Source of the DNA: Musa acuminata AAA Group
Lineage: Eukaryota > Streptophyta > Magnoliopsida > Zingiberales > Musaceae
Length of the DNA: 64,000 nucleotides
NCBI RefSeq assembly: GCF_036884655.1
Contig: NC_088340.1
Location: 2,370,001-2,434,000, forward strand
Direction of reading: 5' to 3'
A program made the translations under genes and the position numbers. Numbering within the stretch: the first letter of the stretch is position 1; every line of letters starts with the position of its first letter. Of the stretch, positions 13,057-28,075 are shown piece by piece. The notes beneath the pieces are model-generated. The model was not told the DNA's origin. It saw only the letters and a list, made by a program, of their open reading frames with translations, and did no database searches.

Positions 13057-15163
13057 ATGGATTGCACCAGCCTAGTCCGTGTTGCCGCCAGCAGGGAGAA
13101 AACCAAGGGAAGGTGTGCTAGCAGCGAGGGCCACACATGGACAAAAGAGCTTCATAGGATACTATGTATGCAAGGAGGAGAAGACGACATGAGCTATGCG
13201 AAAAATTCCGAGGCTTCTGCTGCTGCCATCACGTCATCCAAGCCACTGCTCATGGAATCCATCCGATCCATGAAGCTCTTTGTGTCGGAGGCCTGTATTA
13301 GGATTGCAGACTTAGGATGTGCCACGGGCTACAACACGCTGTCCACCATGGAATTGGTAGTCCAGAACCTGAGGCTGCGCTACGAGAAAGAGTGTGATCA
13401 TGTGCCCGAGTTCGAGGCGTTCTTCTGCGATTTGCCATCGAACGATTTCAACTCCCTCTTCCGGTCCTTGCAGGTCGACTCGTCTTGCAGTTCATCCAGG
13501 AAATCGTATTATCCAGCAGGTGTGCCTGGTTCATTCTATGACCGGCTGTTTCCCAAAGAGAAGCTTCATTTGGTTGTTAGCCTGAACGCCCTGCACTGGC
13601 TTTCCAAGGTGAGTTTAGCACCTCTCATCTTTCTTTTGAAGTTGTGCAGTGGAGTGGAAACTCGTTTATGTTATCATACTACCCTATGTATGTATGATGG
13701 CGATTTCTTGTACTAGTGATATTATGGGCAGGGCTAGACATCTTTTAGGACGGCATTAGCTAATTCATGATTTGCATTCGTTCCATATCTTGATTCTCAC
13801 CCTTACTATGAGCGCCTTGCAAGAGAGAAATGGGAAGAAAAGAAGAAGAAGAAGAAGAAGAAGAAGAAAAAAAAGATAGATAAAGAAAAGAAAAGAGAAG
13901 ATCAGAGAGGACGTACGAGATGGAAAGAGAGATGGATCACAAGGAGAGGAACTGGGGACGGTGTATTTAACTTGATTCTCTCCTAATTGGTACGAAAACC
14001 CTGTTTGAATGATATATATATATCCTTGCTTTACTGTGAATGATTCAGTAGATACCAGCTGTTGTGTTGGACAAGCAGTCCAAGGCGTGGAATAAAGGCC
14101 GAGCATGGATAGATGGAGGCAGGAAGGAGGTGGTGGAAGCATACGCGAAGCAGTCCGAGGAGGACCTCAAGATGTTCTTGCGATGCCGAAGGGAAGAGAT
14201 GATGGAGGGAGGGATGCTGTTCATAGTGATGGCTGGGAGGCCTCAGTTTCAGGAACCTGAGAACCAATTAGGCGACCCGGACTCACGAGCCAAGCACCCT
14301 TTCACCCACTCCATGGATCAGGCATGGCAGGACTTACTGAATGAGGTTTGCATGCCAACTTCAATTCACTTTCTCTCTTCTTTTCTAAAGGTAATAAGAA
14401 GACGCCCAACATAGACGTCAGAAACCTCCTCTCCCACCTTAAAACCCGCATGACACGATATCCTTGTCCATTTCCCTCTACTACCTCTCTTGTCTCCATC
14501 TTGATTTCAATAATTGTCATCTCTCTTTCTTGCTCTATTTACTTTGCAGCTTTGGGGGGGGGAGGGAGGATTGCTTTGTTGAATCGCCGGTCCTACCTCC
14601 TCCACTCAGTCTTATGTCCTTCCGCCATCTGATCTTTCATCACAAGTCCATAATCATCGGAAGTTGGCTTTTTCACATAATTACTCTGCTCAAAAAACCA
14701 TTCCAGTTCCAGAAAATTATGCTTCAAATCCGAGTGTTCTCTTCTCGAGTCGGTGAAGCGGCGGTCGGTCTCATCTTGTACGGGTTGCATTGAACAGGGA
14801 TTGATCGATGAAGATACAAGAGACATGTTTAACATCCCTGCCTACATGAGGAGCGTAGAAGAGGTTAAGACAGCATTCGATCGATGCAGTGGATTCAAGA
14901 TCCAGCAACTGGAGTTCCAGAAAATTATCGAGCACTCCAAGGAGAAACAACAGGAATGGATCAGGGATCCAGATTCGTACGGCCGAGCCAAAACTAATCT
15001 AGTACGAGCAACACTGAAGCCTATCGTCGAGGCACATGTCGGAGACATCGCCGAAGAACTGTTCGAGCGATTTCAGACGAGGATCTCCAAAGACATCGAC
15101 ATGCTCCATAAAACCTGTTTTTATGGCGTCGTTGTCGTGTGTGCCATCAGGATGCCGGATTGA
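13057..15163 (+). CDS. SABATH-family carboxyl methyltransferase
   Basis: SABATH enzymes transfer a methyl group from S-adenosylmethionine to a carboxyl (or ring nitrogen) of small molecules such as salicylate, jasmonate, IAA or benzoate. Coding exons: 13057-13608, 14052-14345, 14798-15163. Phases close, giving 403 residues from this ATG; from 12925 it is 447 and from 13168 it is 366. Diagnostic motifs are ILCMQGG then MSYAKNS at the N-terminus, ADLGCATGYNT (SAM loop), FFCDLPSNDFNSLFRSL, GVPGSFYDRLFP, ALHWLSK at the first junction, DLKMFLRCRREEM with GGMLFIVMAGR, and GLIDEDTRDMFNIPAYMRS. The product ends CAIRMPD. The block before the glycine pair (ILCM) is homologous in other members, which favours a start upstream of 13168. 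Odd: the Gln that usually follows the SYA..NS motif and binds the substrate carboxylate appears replaced by Ser, and SSYSL is replaced by SLNAL. Substrate therefore cannot be predicted. Confidence 0.85.
13838..13870 (+). repeat. (AAG)n microsatellite in SABATH intron 1
   Basis: About nine GAA/AAG triplets inside the 443-bp first intron of the methyltransferase gene, followed by an A-rich tract. Confidence 0.85.
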
Positions 15164-16440
15164 CTGCTTAGCAAATCTTGTACACAATGACACTGAGAAT
15201 AAGCATCCGAGAGTGAAGTGGACAGAAACCAGTCGTCCATGTTTATTCTTTGATGTTTTCCTTGTTCTTTTTGGGGTGATCGATCCGTAGCTATTCACGT
15301 CGTTTGATGGTTGTTTTGGTTTAGGTCTTAGTTGCTTCCTTCTTCTGGTGACTGTTCCTTTACGTGTTCTGCTCTCAGCTAAAAATCCACCCCAAGGCAT
15401 AATAAATATATATCTTGAGACTAATGACAGTATTTACTGCATATTATGAGTTAAAAATGAAAATATACAAGAATACACCAAAAAAAAAAGAAAAGGAACA
15501 GTGTGGAGATATGGTGACTTGCCGCTGCCTGCAACCATATCACATATACCAAATTCATCATTCTTGAGATAATTATGAGATGAAATAATTGGTGTAAATT
15601 TCTTGGAATCGTCATGCATATTGTCCAAGAAATAATAAACATTATCGATACACACAAATTAAGATTTAGCTTCATGCCATTAAATTTCTCTTAATGGATC
15701 GTAATTGTGCCAACGACACCATCATAAGCTCGTGAGAGAGATTGGGATATGTGTGGAGCATGCACTGTACTACGTTTGATAGACATGATGTGACAAGATC
15801 AAAATATATTGTCTGCACCAGGACATGCAGCATTGAAGCCATAATTCTAAATGTTGGCATCAATTAATTTGAGGTTACGTCAATTGCAATCATTAGATCC
15901 TGGGGGTATTCGTTGACTTCAATTTACTGGCCTTGTTAGATTGCCTTAACCATGAAATGAGCCATGCTGTGCATTAACTCGAACTAAACTTTAGGATTAT
16001 GCATGCAAATGTTACATGGACCTAATACACAAAGCTTGTTTGATGTGAAAACCCAGCACTCTTTACATCCATTCTACGTCTTCTTATTGAATTATTGGGA
16101 CATACTATAGTAGATCTATCACATATATCTTTAAATACCGCTTGTCGCACAACTTGCCCTTTAAACATCCTGCTAGCCTTTGCAATAGGATGAAATTGTT
16201 CTTTTGTGACTTGGCATCAAAATCTTCTTGTCGTATAATTTACCTATATTCTCCGAAGAATAAAACTAAGTACTTCAAATTTTCTAATCCTAATAATAGG
16301 AGGAACATTGGAGACATCCTTTTTTACCAATAGAAAACATCTCGATTATATTAATTATGGTTAGTCTACTTATCTGCATCTGTCCTACCAAACATTATTG
16401 ATGTATACACTTTGTTGATTACCGTCTCGAGCATGAATGA
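15164..16440. other. Spacer downstream of SABATH gene
   Basis: AT-rich DNA containing the likely SABATH 3' UTR, with an AATAAA near 15400. Beyond this I see no gene, domain or clear element. Confidence 0.5.
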
Positions 16441-16449
16441 GAAAAAGAA

Positions 16450-17110
16450 AAGGTAAAAATTCAGTCAGCAGGGAATCAAAATGGAACGCATGCATTTCTT
16501 TACCTTAATATTTGTTGGTGAACTGATGCACCATCGCTGGTGAGTCAGCATGGCCTGGTCCATGGGTTGATGTCGGGAGTCTACGATCGATTGAACAAGG
16601 TGCTGAGGTTGATCACACCTGCAGGTCGGGATGCTGGGTCTATCTAAGGGAAGGCGCCTCTCGATCGGGATACTAGCGTCGTCTTCGGAAGGGCATCTCT
16701 TGGTCGAGATGGTCGCGCTTCCGAGGGTGACCACACTCCTGCACAGAAGGCCCACGTCGAGAGGTTCTCGACTTTGGCCCCTCGATGATTAAGTTAGTGC
16801 TTGATTCTCTCCTTTTTTTTTTCCTCCTCCGGCCAGATGTCGGTCATGAGCTTTTTATACTACTATGTGAGGATCGACCGTACATCGGCTTGGCACAGTG
16901 ATCGATCTCCAAGGGGCGAGGTGGTACCTTCGTACGGTCGTCGTCCCGGAATGCACGAAACGACACCATATGGCACCGTCTCGAGCTTTCCGGGATGGGA
17001 TGTGTCGAGAGGTGCCTTGTACAGTTCCTGCCTCGACGCGTGGAAGTGCTCTTCATGCTAACTTGGCGGTGGCGTGGCGCGGCGTTGGTTGTGACGTGAC
17101 TGGAACCGAA
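16450..17110 (-). mobile_element. Antisense Ty3/gypsy-like LTR fragment
   Basis: Read on the minus strand, a TATAAAAAGC box (about 16850-16859) is followed some 60 bases later by AATCATCGAGGGGCCAAAGT (about 16770-16792) and then CTTCTGTGCAGGAGTG. This order (TATA box, then a CATCGGAGGGGCC-type U5 motif, then CTTCTGTGCAGG) is the usual architecture of plant gypsy LTRs. The surrounding DNA is unusually GC-rich for the spacer. No gag-pol coding is present. It shares the GGGGCCAAAGTCG motif with the LTR piece at 58.97-59.56 kb. Confidence 0.5.
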
Positions 17111-17129
17111 AATATGCTTTATCAATATT

Positions 17130-19289
17130 AATAATCAAATAGGTTTGGATGGATAGGATTAGATAAACAAGTACCCAAATATTATATAATGGGACAAGTT
17201 TGGATATCTAAAATGATTAGTTCGATAGATAAAGAGAATTTAACGTACATATATATTAGTCTCCAAGAAAAGTATGATACCGTCCGTCAGGCGCAGCTAT
17301 GATAATGATGCAGTCAGGCCACGACTGGAATGCCAGCCATATCGTCCAAGCTGCAACTCTCAGTTAAGGCCTGTTCTTATGGCACAACGTTCTGGGATCA
17401 ATGACAGCCATCATCACCGCTCAGGGAAACTCCCGTTGCTGCCCCAGTGTCCTTTGCTTCCCTCTCCTGATCACTCCATCTCCTTCATCTTTTCAAGTCA
17501 TTCATCCCTCATTTGAGGGGTGGAGTGCAAGCACAAGATAAAGAAGAGCAGCAACTGTGCAACCTCGTTCTCGGCTTCCTGGTTCCAGGTTCCAAGTCAT
17601 TCATCCGTTCCCGTACGGATGGGGAGTAAGGGAAGATTCGAAGTCGAAGATGAATGTGACTCGTGGATGGAAGGATCCCTTTCCCAAGCGAGATGTCTTT
17701 TAGAGAACTAGCAACGTATGACCCACACGTCAAAACGGATCATCACATAAAGGACACGAAATAAATTCTCCTCCACGTGAACGTTGGCAAATTATGAACG
17801 CCAACTATTATTTTGTGGAGCAAATCGATGTGGTCTATGAAACTGGAGGCATACGTACATGAAAGATTGCAGCTGGAGACTCGCTGATTGTCCAGGAGAT
17901 GCGTACGACTTGGGTCCATGGTCACTGTTTCTTCATGTGGATATGCATCCACCATGTTGTGCGGAGTGTTTGATGATCCGAGCTATCCAAGTTACTGGAG
18001 GCAGTGAACGGCCCGGAAATGTCCTTGTTTCTTCGGAGTGACCAGAATACCTCGCAGCGACAACATCCCAGAAAAGCCTGCACGCGAAAGACCGATTGTA
18101 TGTGTCGCCGAATTCTTATTTTCGTCTCTTTGACGGATGCATTAATATTAATTAACTCGTCTTTATTCGAAGGATAATAACAAGTTTAGTATAACATAAA
18201 ATCTCTAATATGTTATAAGTTATGTGAAAAACTTTCATATTAAAATTAAAATCAAATAACATTAAGATACGTACCTTTCGATGTTATTTGAAAAAAATCT
18301 TTGTTTGATTTGTCATCCGAATCCGAATATCACAATAACATCGATCTACGAGGAGAACTAAATATTTCTTTTTCTTTTTTCCTATTTTTTCATAAAACCA
18401 TCGGAGAGAAAAATCATAATCTCTCAACATCATTCTCTATCACATAAGTCGTTAAAGGATCTAAGATAAATTATTAAGAGAATTATTATAATATATATAT
18501 TTTTTTCTATTGACTAATATCTATCATCTGAATTTAATTAATTATATTATATATCTTATCCAATTATAAAGGATCATATAATCTAACAATAAATATATAA
18601 TATATCTTAATATTTTAGTGTAAGGGTGATGCTTTCCAAATTGACCATGAGAGAGTATATAAAGTTTTTGTTGACTTGGGTTCAACAACAGTATTCCTTA
18701 TATTTATTTTTCTTAAAATAATGTTTTTTTTTAAATTAATTTTCTAATTAATTATTTATTTATTGATATATGAAATTTCTCGTTACTTAAAATAAAAAAA
18801 AAAAGTTGAAAATGTATTATCGATCCACTATATTTAAATCATCGATCTTTTCTGACAGTTGTAAAAGGTTTATACAAAATCCCTTTCCAGCACTAACTTT
18901 ACTTTACAATTCAATCAAACTTATATTTGGAATAAAAATAAATACCATAAAATTGATTTGATTAAAATAGTTAAGTGATTGGGATGAAAAATAATAAGAT
19001 GATATAACCGCGCTCCGAGTGAGTTTAAACGGTGGATGTTACTTCTCGCATAAAGAATCTTGTGTGTCACCACCGACGTCATCTGTCTGGACCAGTTGTG
19101 TCATCGATTGCGTACGAGACGCGACGGCGTGTGAGATCCGTCGTCCGTTCTCCCAGCGTAAGCCCATCTTGTCCGTCAAAGGTCTCCCATGAACCCCTAC
19201 CAACAGAGGCGGTTTAAGTTCCATTCAATACGTTCAACACGAGGGCACGGTAACCGCAAGGATTCTTGATCCAGTCGCTCGTTGGGAAG
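17130..19289. other. Spacer upstream of citrate synthase pseudogene
   Basis: Mixed spacer. 17270-18060 is GC-moderate with several short frames on both strands but no recognisable domain. 18120-19010 is very AT-rich. 19020-19289 is the GC-richer 5' flank of the citrate synthase remnant. No RNA gene was recognised. Confidence 0.45.
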
Positions 19290-22608
<3,319 letters not shown>

Positions 22609-23573
22609 GGTTTCCTTGTTATCTTGTTATTTCTATGAAATTCAGTAATATTCTTTATTAAAAATTAAATACTCAATATAGTCCTTAGTGAAATTGGTTT
22701 CTGATACTTCATCATGTGTTTTGGGAGTATGATGTGTTAATCTCATATAGCTGTTAGTTTTCTTGATTGTCGGGTGTGATCCTTTGGTTGACGTTTCCTT
22801 AGTTGCTACCTAGTTATTTCTTTGATTTTCAGTAATCATCTTTATTAGAAATTAGATACTTAATATAGTCAATTCTTAGTGAAGTTGGCCTCTGATACTT
22901 CATCATCTATTTTGGAGTATGCTGTGTTAATCTCACGTAACAGTTAGTGTGCTAAGCCTGTGAGGCCCACCAAGGCTTTTAGCCATATGCTTTGTGCATC
23001 TCATTAGAAAAGCAAAGCCCACAAAGGTGTTCCATATGATATTGTCATAGTTTTTCCTTCATAAAGATGAGATCATCAAATTTTATCTTTTATTAAATTG
23101 GGAATTTTCCGGTTTCTGGGAATAGCAGAACTAATTGACTGGTCGCTGCTTTATTGTCCCTTTCACTGTTTTTCTCTAACGTCATGCTATTTGCTTTACC
23201 TGACTTGTGCTTCTTCATTCTGTTAACTATTGTTGCTTTGTTATATTTTGAACTTTATGTTGCTATGCTTTTAAATTCTTCTTCTTTTTCTCTGTGTTTG
23301 TGTTGTTTTTGTTGCTACACTACCTGTTGCCTTTCTCTCTTTTTTTTTAGCCATTGAAATGTTGACTTCAATGATATACCATTTGGGCTAATAAGCTCAA
23401 ATTAACATTTTGGTTATTGATAACATTCAATGTACATGGTTTGTTGGTAGTTTATTACTTTATTTATATGTTCTACTTCATATACTCATTATCATCATAA
23501 TGCACATTGTTTCGGTGAGGTATGCATCTCATCTCAAGCTTTGTTTAGGCTGCAAGAGATATCTCAAATTTCT

Positions 23574-23837
23574 CTAGTAACAGTAGTTCTTGCCTAGAGG
23601 TCGTGGTTTTTTATTAAAGAAATTTGTGAAAGTATGGAAACCGACTTTTGCGGAAAGTGATTTTCTGCAGCCTAAACCCATTGGCTTGCTAACCATTAAT
23701 TGGCTTATATAATACATGATACCCGAAAGAATTACTCTTTGTATTAGGTATGGTTTTTCATTATCGCATACAATTTCAATCCATTCAGACATAAATAATG
23801 GTAATAGATCTCCAATATGATTATAAAGGTAGCTCAT
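23574..23837 (-). other. Protein-like ORF, possible organelle-derived fragment
   Basis: 87 residues with a composition unlike the surrounding random frames, including SYLYNHIGDLLPLFMSEWIE, NEKPYLIQRVILSGIMYYIS and FHTFTNFFNKKPRPLGKNYC. The style (F/Y/N/K/I-rich, AT-biased) is reminiscent of a plastid-encoded protein such as an RNA polymerase subunit, which would make it a NUPT. I could not match it to a specific gene from memory, so the identity is open. Confidence 0.2.
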
Positions 23838-23942
23838 TTGACATCTAGATTCAAGTCAAGCAAACAACCCTCCACATGTATCAGCCATCTCTAGTACTTG
23901 CATTGGCATGAGTCTCATACACCATGTCTCCCTTTTTCTTTG

Positions 23943-24018
23943 TTAGTATAAGAAGCTATCTAATGAGTAAATTTAGATGATGTATTTTCCTCCTTAGATA
24001 GATAGCTTCTTATACTAA
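23943..24018. repeat. 20-bp perfect inverted repeat (hairpin)
   Basis: TTAGTATAAGAAGCTATCTA at 23943-23962 is exactly complementary to the segment ending at 24018, with a loop of about 30 nt. The stem is AT-rich. Possible explanations are a tiny foldback element or a structured RNA; there is no evidence of transcription. Confidence 0.75.
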
Positions 24019-24259
24019 CTATTATTTTCCTTTACTTGTCTAAAAAGAAATAGAATATTTCAAACATATATTAACCTTTGTATTTGTTATTGGTGTCAAT
24101 GAGTCAAGCCTTTTAGGACGATTCTATTAGATTATGTGGTTTTATTTAATGATATAATATATATTATAAATCTGATTAAATTTTAATTATGATTATCAGT
24201 AAATAAAAAAATAATTATGATAGGATTTCTTAAGATATGATATTGATGAAAGGTATTCT

Positions 24260-24261
<2 letters not shown>

Positions 24262-24317
<56 letters not shown>
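24262..24317. repeat. (TA)n microsatellite
   Basis: About 27 uninterrupted TA dinucleotides, directly followed by a CACGTG palindrome. Confidence 0.95.
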
Positions 24318-24320
<3 letters not shown>

Positions 24321-25374
24321 GTGAATACGTGTAAGACCCTACAGTAGGGAAATAGGCTTTCACTCACAATGAGAACATAGAATCTTCTTTTATCGTGCAA
24401 AGAGTAACAACAACAGAGTCAAGCAAAGAAGAGAGGATAAATTCTTTTATCATCAGATTACCCATTTGCATGGAACACAACGATATACCCTTCCTGTGCT
24501 TACGGGAATTTGTGATGTTCAAATGTTTATCCATTCACTCGATCAATAGTTCACATCCATGTGATTGGTACACCTTCGCTTGAAGAAGTAAGAAATGCTG
24601 GAGGACGGGACTCCTGTTCAACTACTTGTGATTATTCAGAGCAAGCTACAGAGGACTGCCAAAATCTTAGTGCGAAGATTGTGATCCATCGCCATCATGC
24701 TTGCTATAAGAAAACAACATTTTTGTAATGCTATTATAATCAAAGGACGAACTATCACAACCAATTACATTTCTGTAATGTTGATGCTTCCTCTCTTCAA
24801 CTGTTTTACCTCACACAGAAGGCTTATATCGTTTATTAGACCAGACTATCGCATAGAAGGAGATAGCAGCTCCTCGTACTTGTTTACAACTTAGGAAGAG
24901 TGACTCGAAGAAAGCCATCCCTGCACCAAGAAATACGCTTGAGGGTTACGAGATCAGTACGTACGATACAGCACTCATATCTTATGGTTTCTACAAGCTG
25001 TAGCTGCATTCTTAACTGTAGGATCACAATGGCTATAGTTGTCTTCAAATTCTTTATAGAAAGCAGAGAAGGCTGCTACATGTAAACAAACTCTCTCTCT
25101 ACAAGATTTTGAAACTCCCTTATCTCACTTATTAGGTGAAGTAAATTTGAAATTGATGTTTGGCAGGGATGGGAAGATTCAGAATGCTGATACAAACCTA
25201 ATTCATGTTTGATTTGTCAAGATAAATATGACAATACTTTAATAGAAGGCAGCTGATCAAATTAGCTACTGTAAACGATTTTTTGTTTCACCCATACTGC
25301 TCTAAATTAAAAAATAACTCATGGTTTGCTGGTGAATTATTTGATAAATGTGTATTCAGGTTTGGCAAGAGAGC

Positions 25375-25990
25375 TAATTACATATTATCCCCTATAGTTA
25401 GTTATATTTATCATTTTGATCCTTACACTTTCAAAAATTACATTGACATATCTATAGTTACAAAGTAAAATATCTATCCATTTATGTTAACATCGTCAGT
25501 TTTATCAATAAAAACATAAAAAATAAAAGGTAAAAATATAATTTTAATATTTTAATTGTTGGTGACGAATGACTAAGTCGTTGGGGGTCGCGGATGACTA
25601 TTATTGTTGTGGATGAGGATAATAGTAACAAGAGGTGATGATCACTCTGCATTTGTATCGACGTTGATGCTAATGCTAAGTAACTCTTTTGTCACTCAAT
25701 AATTGCATCAACGTTGATGCCAATACAAAACGATTCTCACCTCTTACTATTCCTCTCCTCATCCACAACACCCACCTATGTCTCCCTCAGTGGTATTATT
25801 GTTTGTCACCATTAACGTCATCCGTTATCACCAATTAAAATATTAAAATTATTTTTTATTATTTATTTTATATTTTGGTTGGTAAAATCGATAGAGTTAA
25901 AGTAAATTGATTTAGATGTTTTATTTTTATAATTATAGGATTGTTTTTTAAAGTATAGAAATCAAAATATTAAAGATAACTAACTAAAAA
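25375..25990. mobile_element. Foldback MITE, copy A
   Basis: A palindromic element of about 600 bp. The left arm begins TAATTACATATTATCCCC, and its inner part reads ATTTTAATATTTTAATTG near 25540. The right arm holds the complements (CAATTAAAATATTAAAAT near 25830, ending near AAAGATAACTAACT at 25973-25986). The GC-richer core has its own mirrored phrases (GTGGATGAGGATAATAG; CTCCTCATCCACAACACCC). A second copy lies at 56363-56978. No transposase frame is present, so it is non-autonomous. The right terminus is diverged or clipped, and no clear target-site duplication is visible. Confidence 0.75.
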
Positions 25991-27442
25991 GAGAGAGAAT
26001 ACAATAATGGACAAGCAAATGTCGATTGGTTGAGTTGCAACGTACATGAGTTCAGCTGAAACACCATCCTTGTTCACATCTTTGGGAAGAGGCCAAGCAA
26101 CTCGGTATGGGCCCTCTAAGATCTCCCTTTGATGGTAGGTTGGTTTCCAACCCTCACAACCATTGGCCACCCTCCACTGGCTCACCAGGCGTTTTCCCAT
26201 GATCCTCAAGCTATCATCAGCAAGCGATGTTGATTAGAAGTCAAAAGATTCTATTATATATGTATATATATGGCCACCAAGAACAATGGACCTCCTTGCT
26301 TTGAACCATAACACACGTCTAAAAAGATGCAAACCATGAAATAGCTTTAACACCTGTCATCGTCCACCTCCACCTGAACGTCAGTGGCGCGGACACCAGG
26401 AAGTTCCACCGTCACAACGTATTTTGGCCCAGATTCTGTCACATCCATTCGAGGAGACCACTCGATGCCTGCATCCACGATTTCGTAGACAAAGGAACTT
26501 CAAGGCTGAATCATGGGTGCTCATCATGTACTAGCATATCAACAAACGATTCCGGATACCTCTACAAGACCGTCTTCCGCCGCAACGAAGCTGCTGCTTT
26601 TCGATCCTTGCACTATTTTCTCTGGCGAACAATGGAGCCTCATACGAAGAAAACATGGAATCTTGTTTCATGGGCGTCTCAGTTCTAGATGATGGTGCGG
26701 TAGAATCAAACATGGTCTTTCTGGAGAACAAGGGTTCTCCAGGATTCTGGAAAGAAGCACTGCCTCCAGAACGAAAACAATTAGGAAGCGTGTTAGGCTG
26801 AGAACCACCGGATCCAGTATCCTGGGAAACGAAAGATGACATGAGTATCTAGCCAGCCGCTGCATTAATTGTCAGTCAGTTTATTGGCTACACGATACGA
26901 TACCTGACTCATTTCGACTTGTTGCATGAAGCGACCACGAGAGGCAGGAGTTTGCCGTGCAAATAGCAGTCTGTTGTCACGCCTCTGCATCAGAGTGCTG
27001 AGAGTACTGCTGCAGTTCTGAGACAAAACATGGAGCTCGAGAGATAAGAAGAAGCCTTGCATTTAGTATTCGTTTCTTCAGGACAGTCAAGACTTGATGA
27101 GTTCAGAAAGAACTCATCCATCCTAGGGATCTAACCTCGACGGATCGAATGATGCAACCCAACTATCCTAGTCGTACTTAAAAATGTCCTGAGTAATCGA
27201 TCTTATTGAACTGAGATTTGTTACTGTTCAAAGTTTCCAAATCATCAACTAGGAATGCATTCAATGCCATTTAGTAGTAGCAGTCATATAAAAAGGCGAG
27301 TTATGATGGAGTAGTGGTTTACCCTTACCATGGGGAAGAGGTGGGGGGAGGGTGGCAAGGCTTCATCGGACGCGGCAGAAGCAGCCACGTGGTCATGGAT
27401 CCTGCTGATCCTCCGCCTCACCGTCTGATCGGCGTTCTCCAT
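25970..27442 (-). CDS. HSP20-like alpha-crystallin-domain protein
   Basis: Exons in transcript order: 27442-27329, 27017-26904, 26821-26560, 26468-26354, 26210-25970. Phases close, giving 281 residues. The N-terminal two-thirds is low complexity and carries RRRISRIHDHV, MQRRDNRLLFARQ and FSSYEAPLFARENSARIEK. The alpha-crystallin domain follows: GIEWSPRMDVTESGPKYVV, TVELPGVRATDVQVEVDDDS, LRIMGKRLVSQW, then REILEGPYRVAWPLPKDVNK and DGVSAEL. It resembles the long HSP20-like plant proteins (IDM2/IDM3-type), not a classical small heat-shock protein. The usual C-terminal strand after DGVSAEL, with its hydrophobic I-x-I type end, is missing. Instead the frame runs into MITE sequence and stops (LFLVSYL). 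A donor-like GTACGT directly after the AACTCAT codons could lead to a lost or distant final exon. It may be functional with a new tail, or be a damaged gene. Confidence 0.75.
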
Positions 27443-28075
27443 TCGGACGCGGGGTGTGTTGTGTACGGGGCGGATGTGGTGGGGGAATACGACTCGGCAT
27501 TGGGTATGGAGTGAAATATAAAGAGGAGGGAGAGTCGCATGTTCAGATATTTTGGTTGGCTTAACATGCGATGGAAGACGTCTTTTACGTGGACAGCCGT
27601 AGCCCTTACACGTCGAGTATAACGCTCATAATATCTCCCTTCCCCGATAACGACTCTTAAAGATCTCCATGCTCGATCCCAATCAGGAGGTGGTTTACAG
27701 GAACAGTTAGATTAAGAGTGGGCCCCATGATTAACAGTTAGATTAAGGTGGCAACCGCTTGAGGTATTTATTAATTTTGATGAAGTTAAGTTTGTTTGTG
27801 TAACCTTTGAGAAAATAATAAAAATAAAATAAAAATTATATTATTAAATTGTACCATTAAATTTCGGAGATATTTAACGACCCCTAAAGATCACACATAC
27901 TTCCACCAGCCACATGAATGTGGTTGAACCACCACTCGGTCCTCTTTCTTTCCGACAGCCACATAATTTCATACTTACCCTCTTATCCTTCGCTACGGGT
28001 TGAGATGACAGAGATCTTACAGCTCTGAATCATAACCATACAAAGGAAACAAAATTTCTTTGATTTCAAGTAAAA
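27443..28075. other. Spacer between HSP20-like gene and PP7
   Basis: Promoter side of the HSP20-like gene joined to the 3' flank of PP7. Contains TACACGTCGAG and TTACGTGGAC (ACGT-core boxes at about 27575-27615). No gene was recognised. Confidence 0.5.

Larger units (their letters stand above)
22950..25370. other. Repeat-rich spacer after citrate synthase remnant
   Basis: AT-rich sequence holding the hairpin at 23943-24018, an 88-codon minus-strand frame at 23574-23837, and the TA array at 24262-24317. 24395-25100 is low in obvious repeats but shows no gene I can support. The missing C-terminal citrate synthase exons were not found here. Confidence 0.5.

Noticed and set aside
14593..14835. 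80-codon antisense frame in SABATH intron 2
   Set aside because: No recognisable family. It overlaps a real exon at one end, and its intron location and length fit chance.
16465..17131. Cluster of 77-96-codon frames that could suggest a small gene
   Set aside because: The sequence has LTR architecture on the minus strand. The frames have no shared codon pattern or domain.
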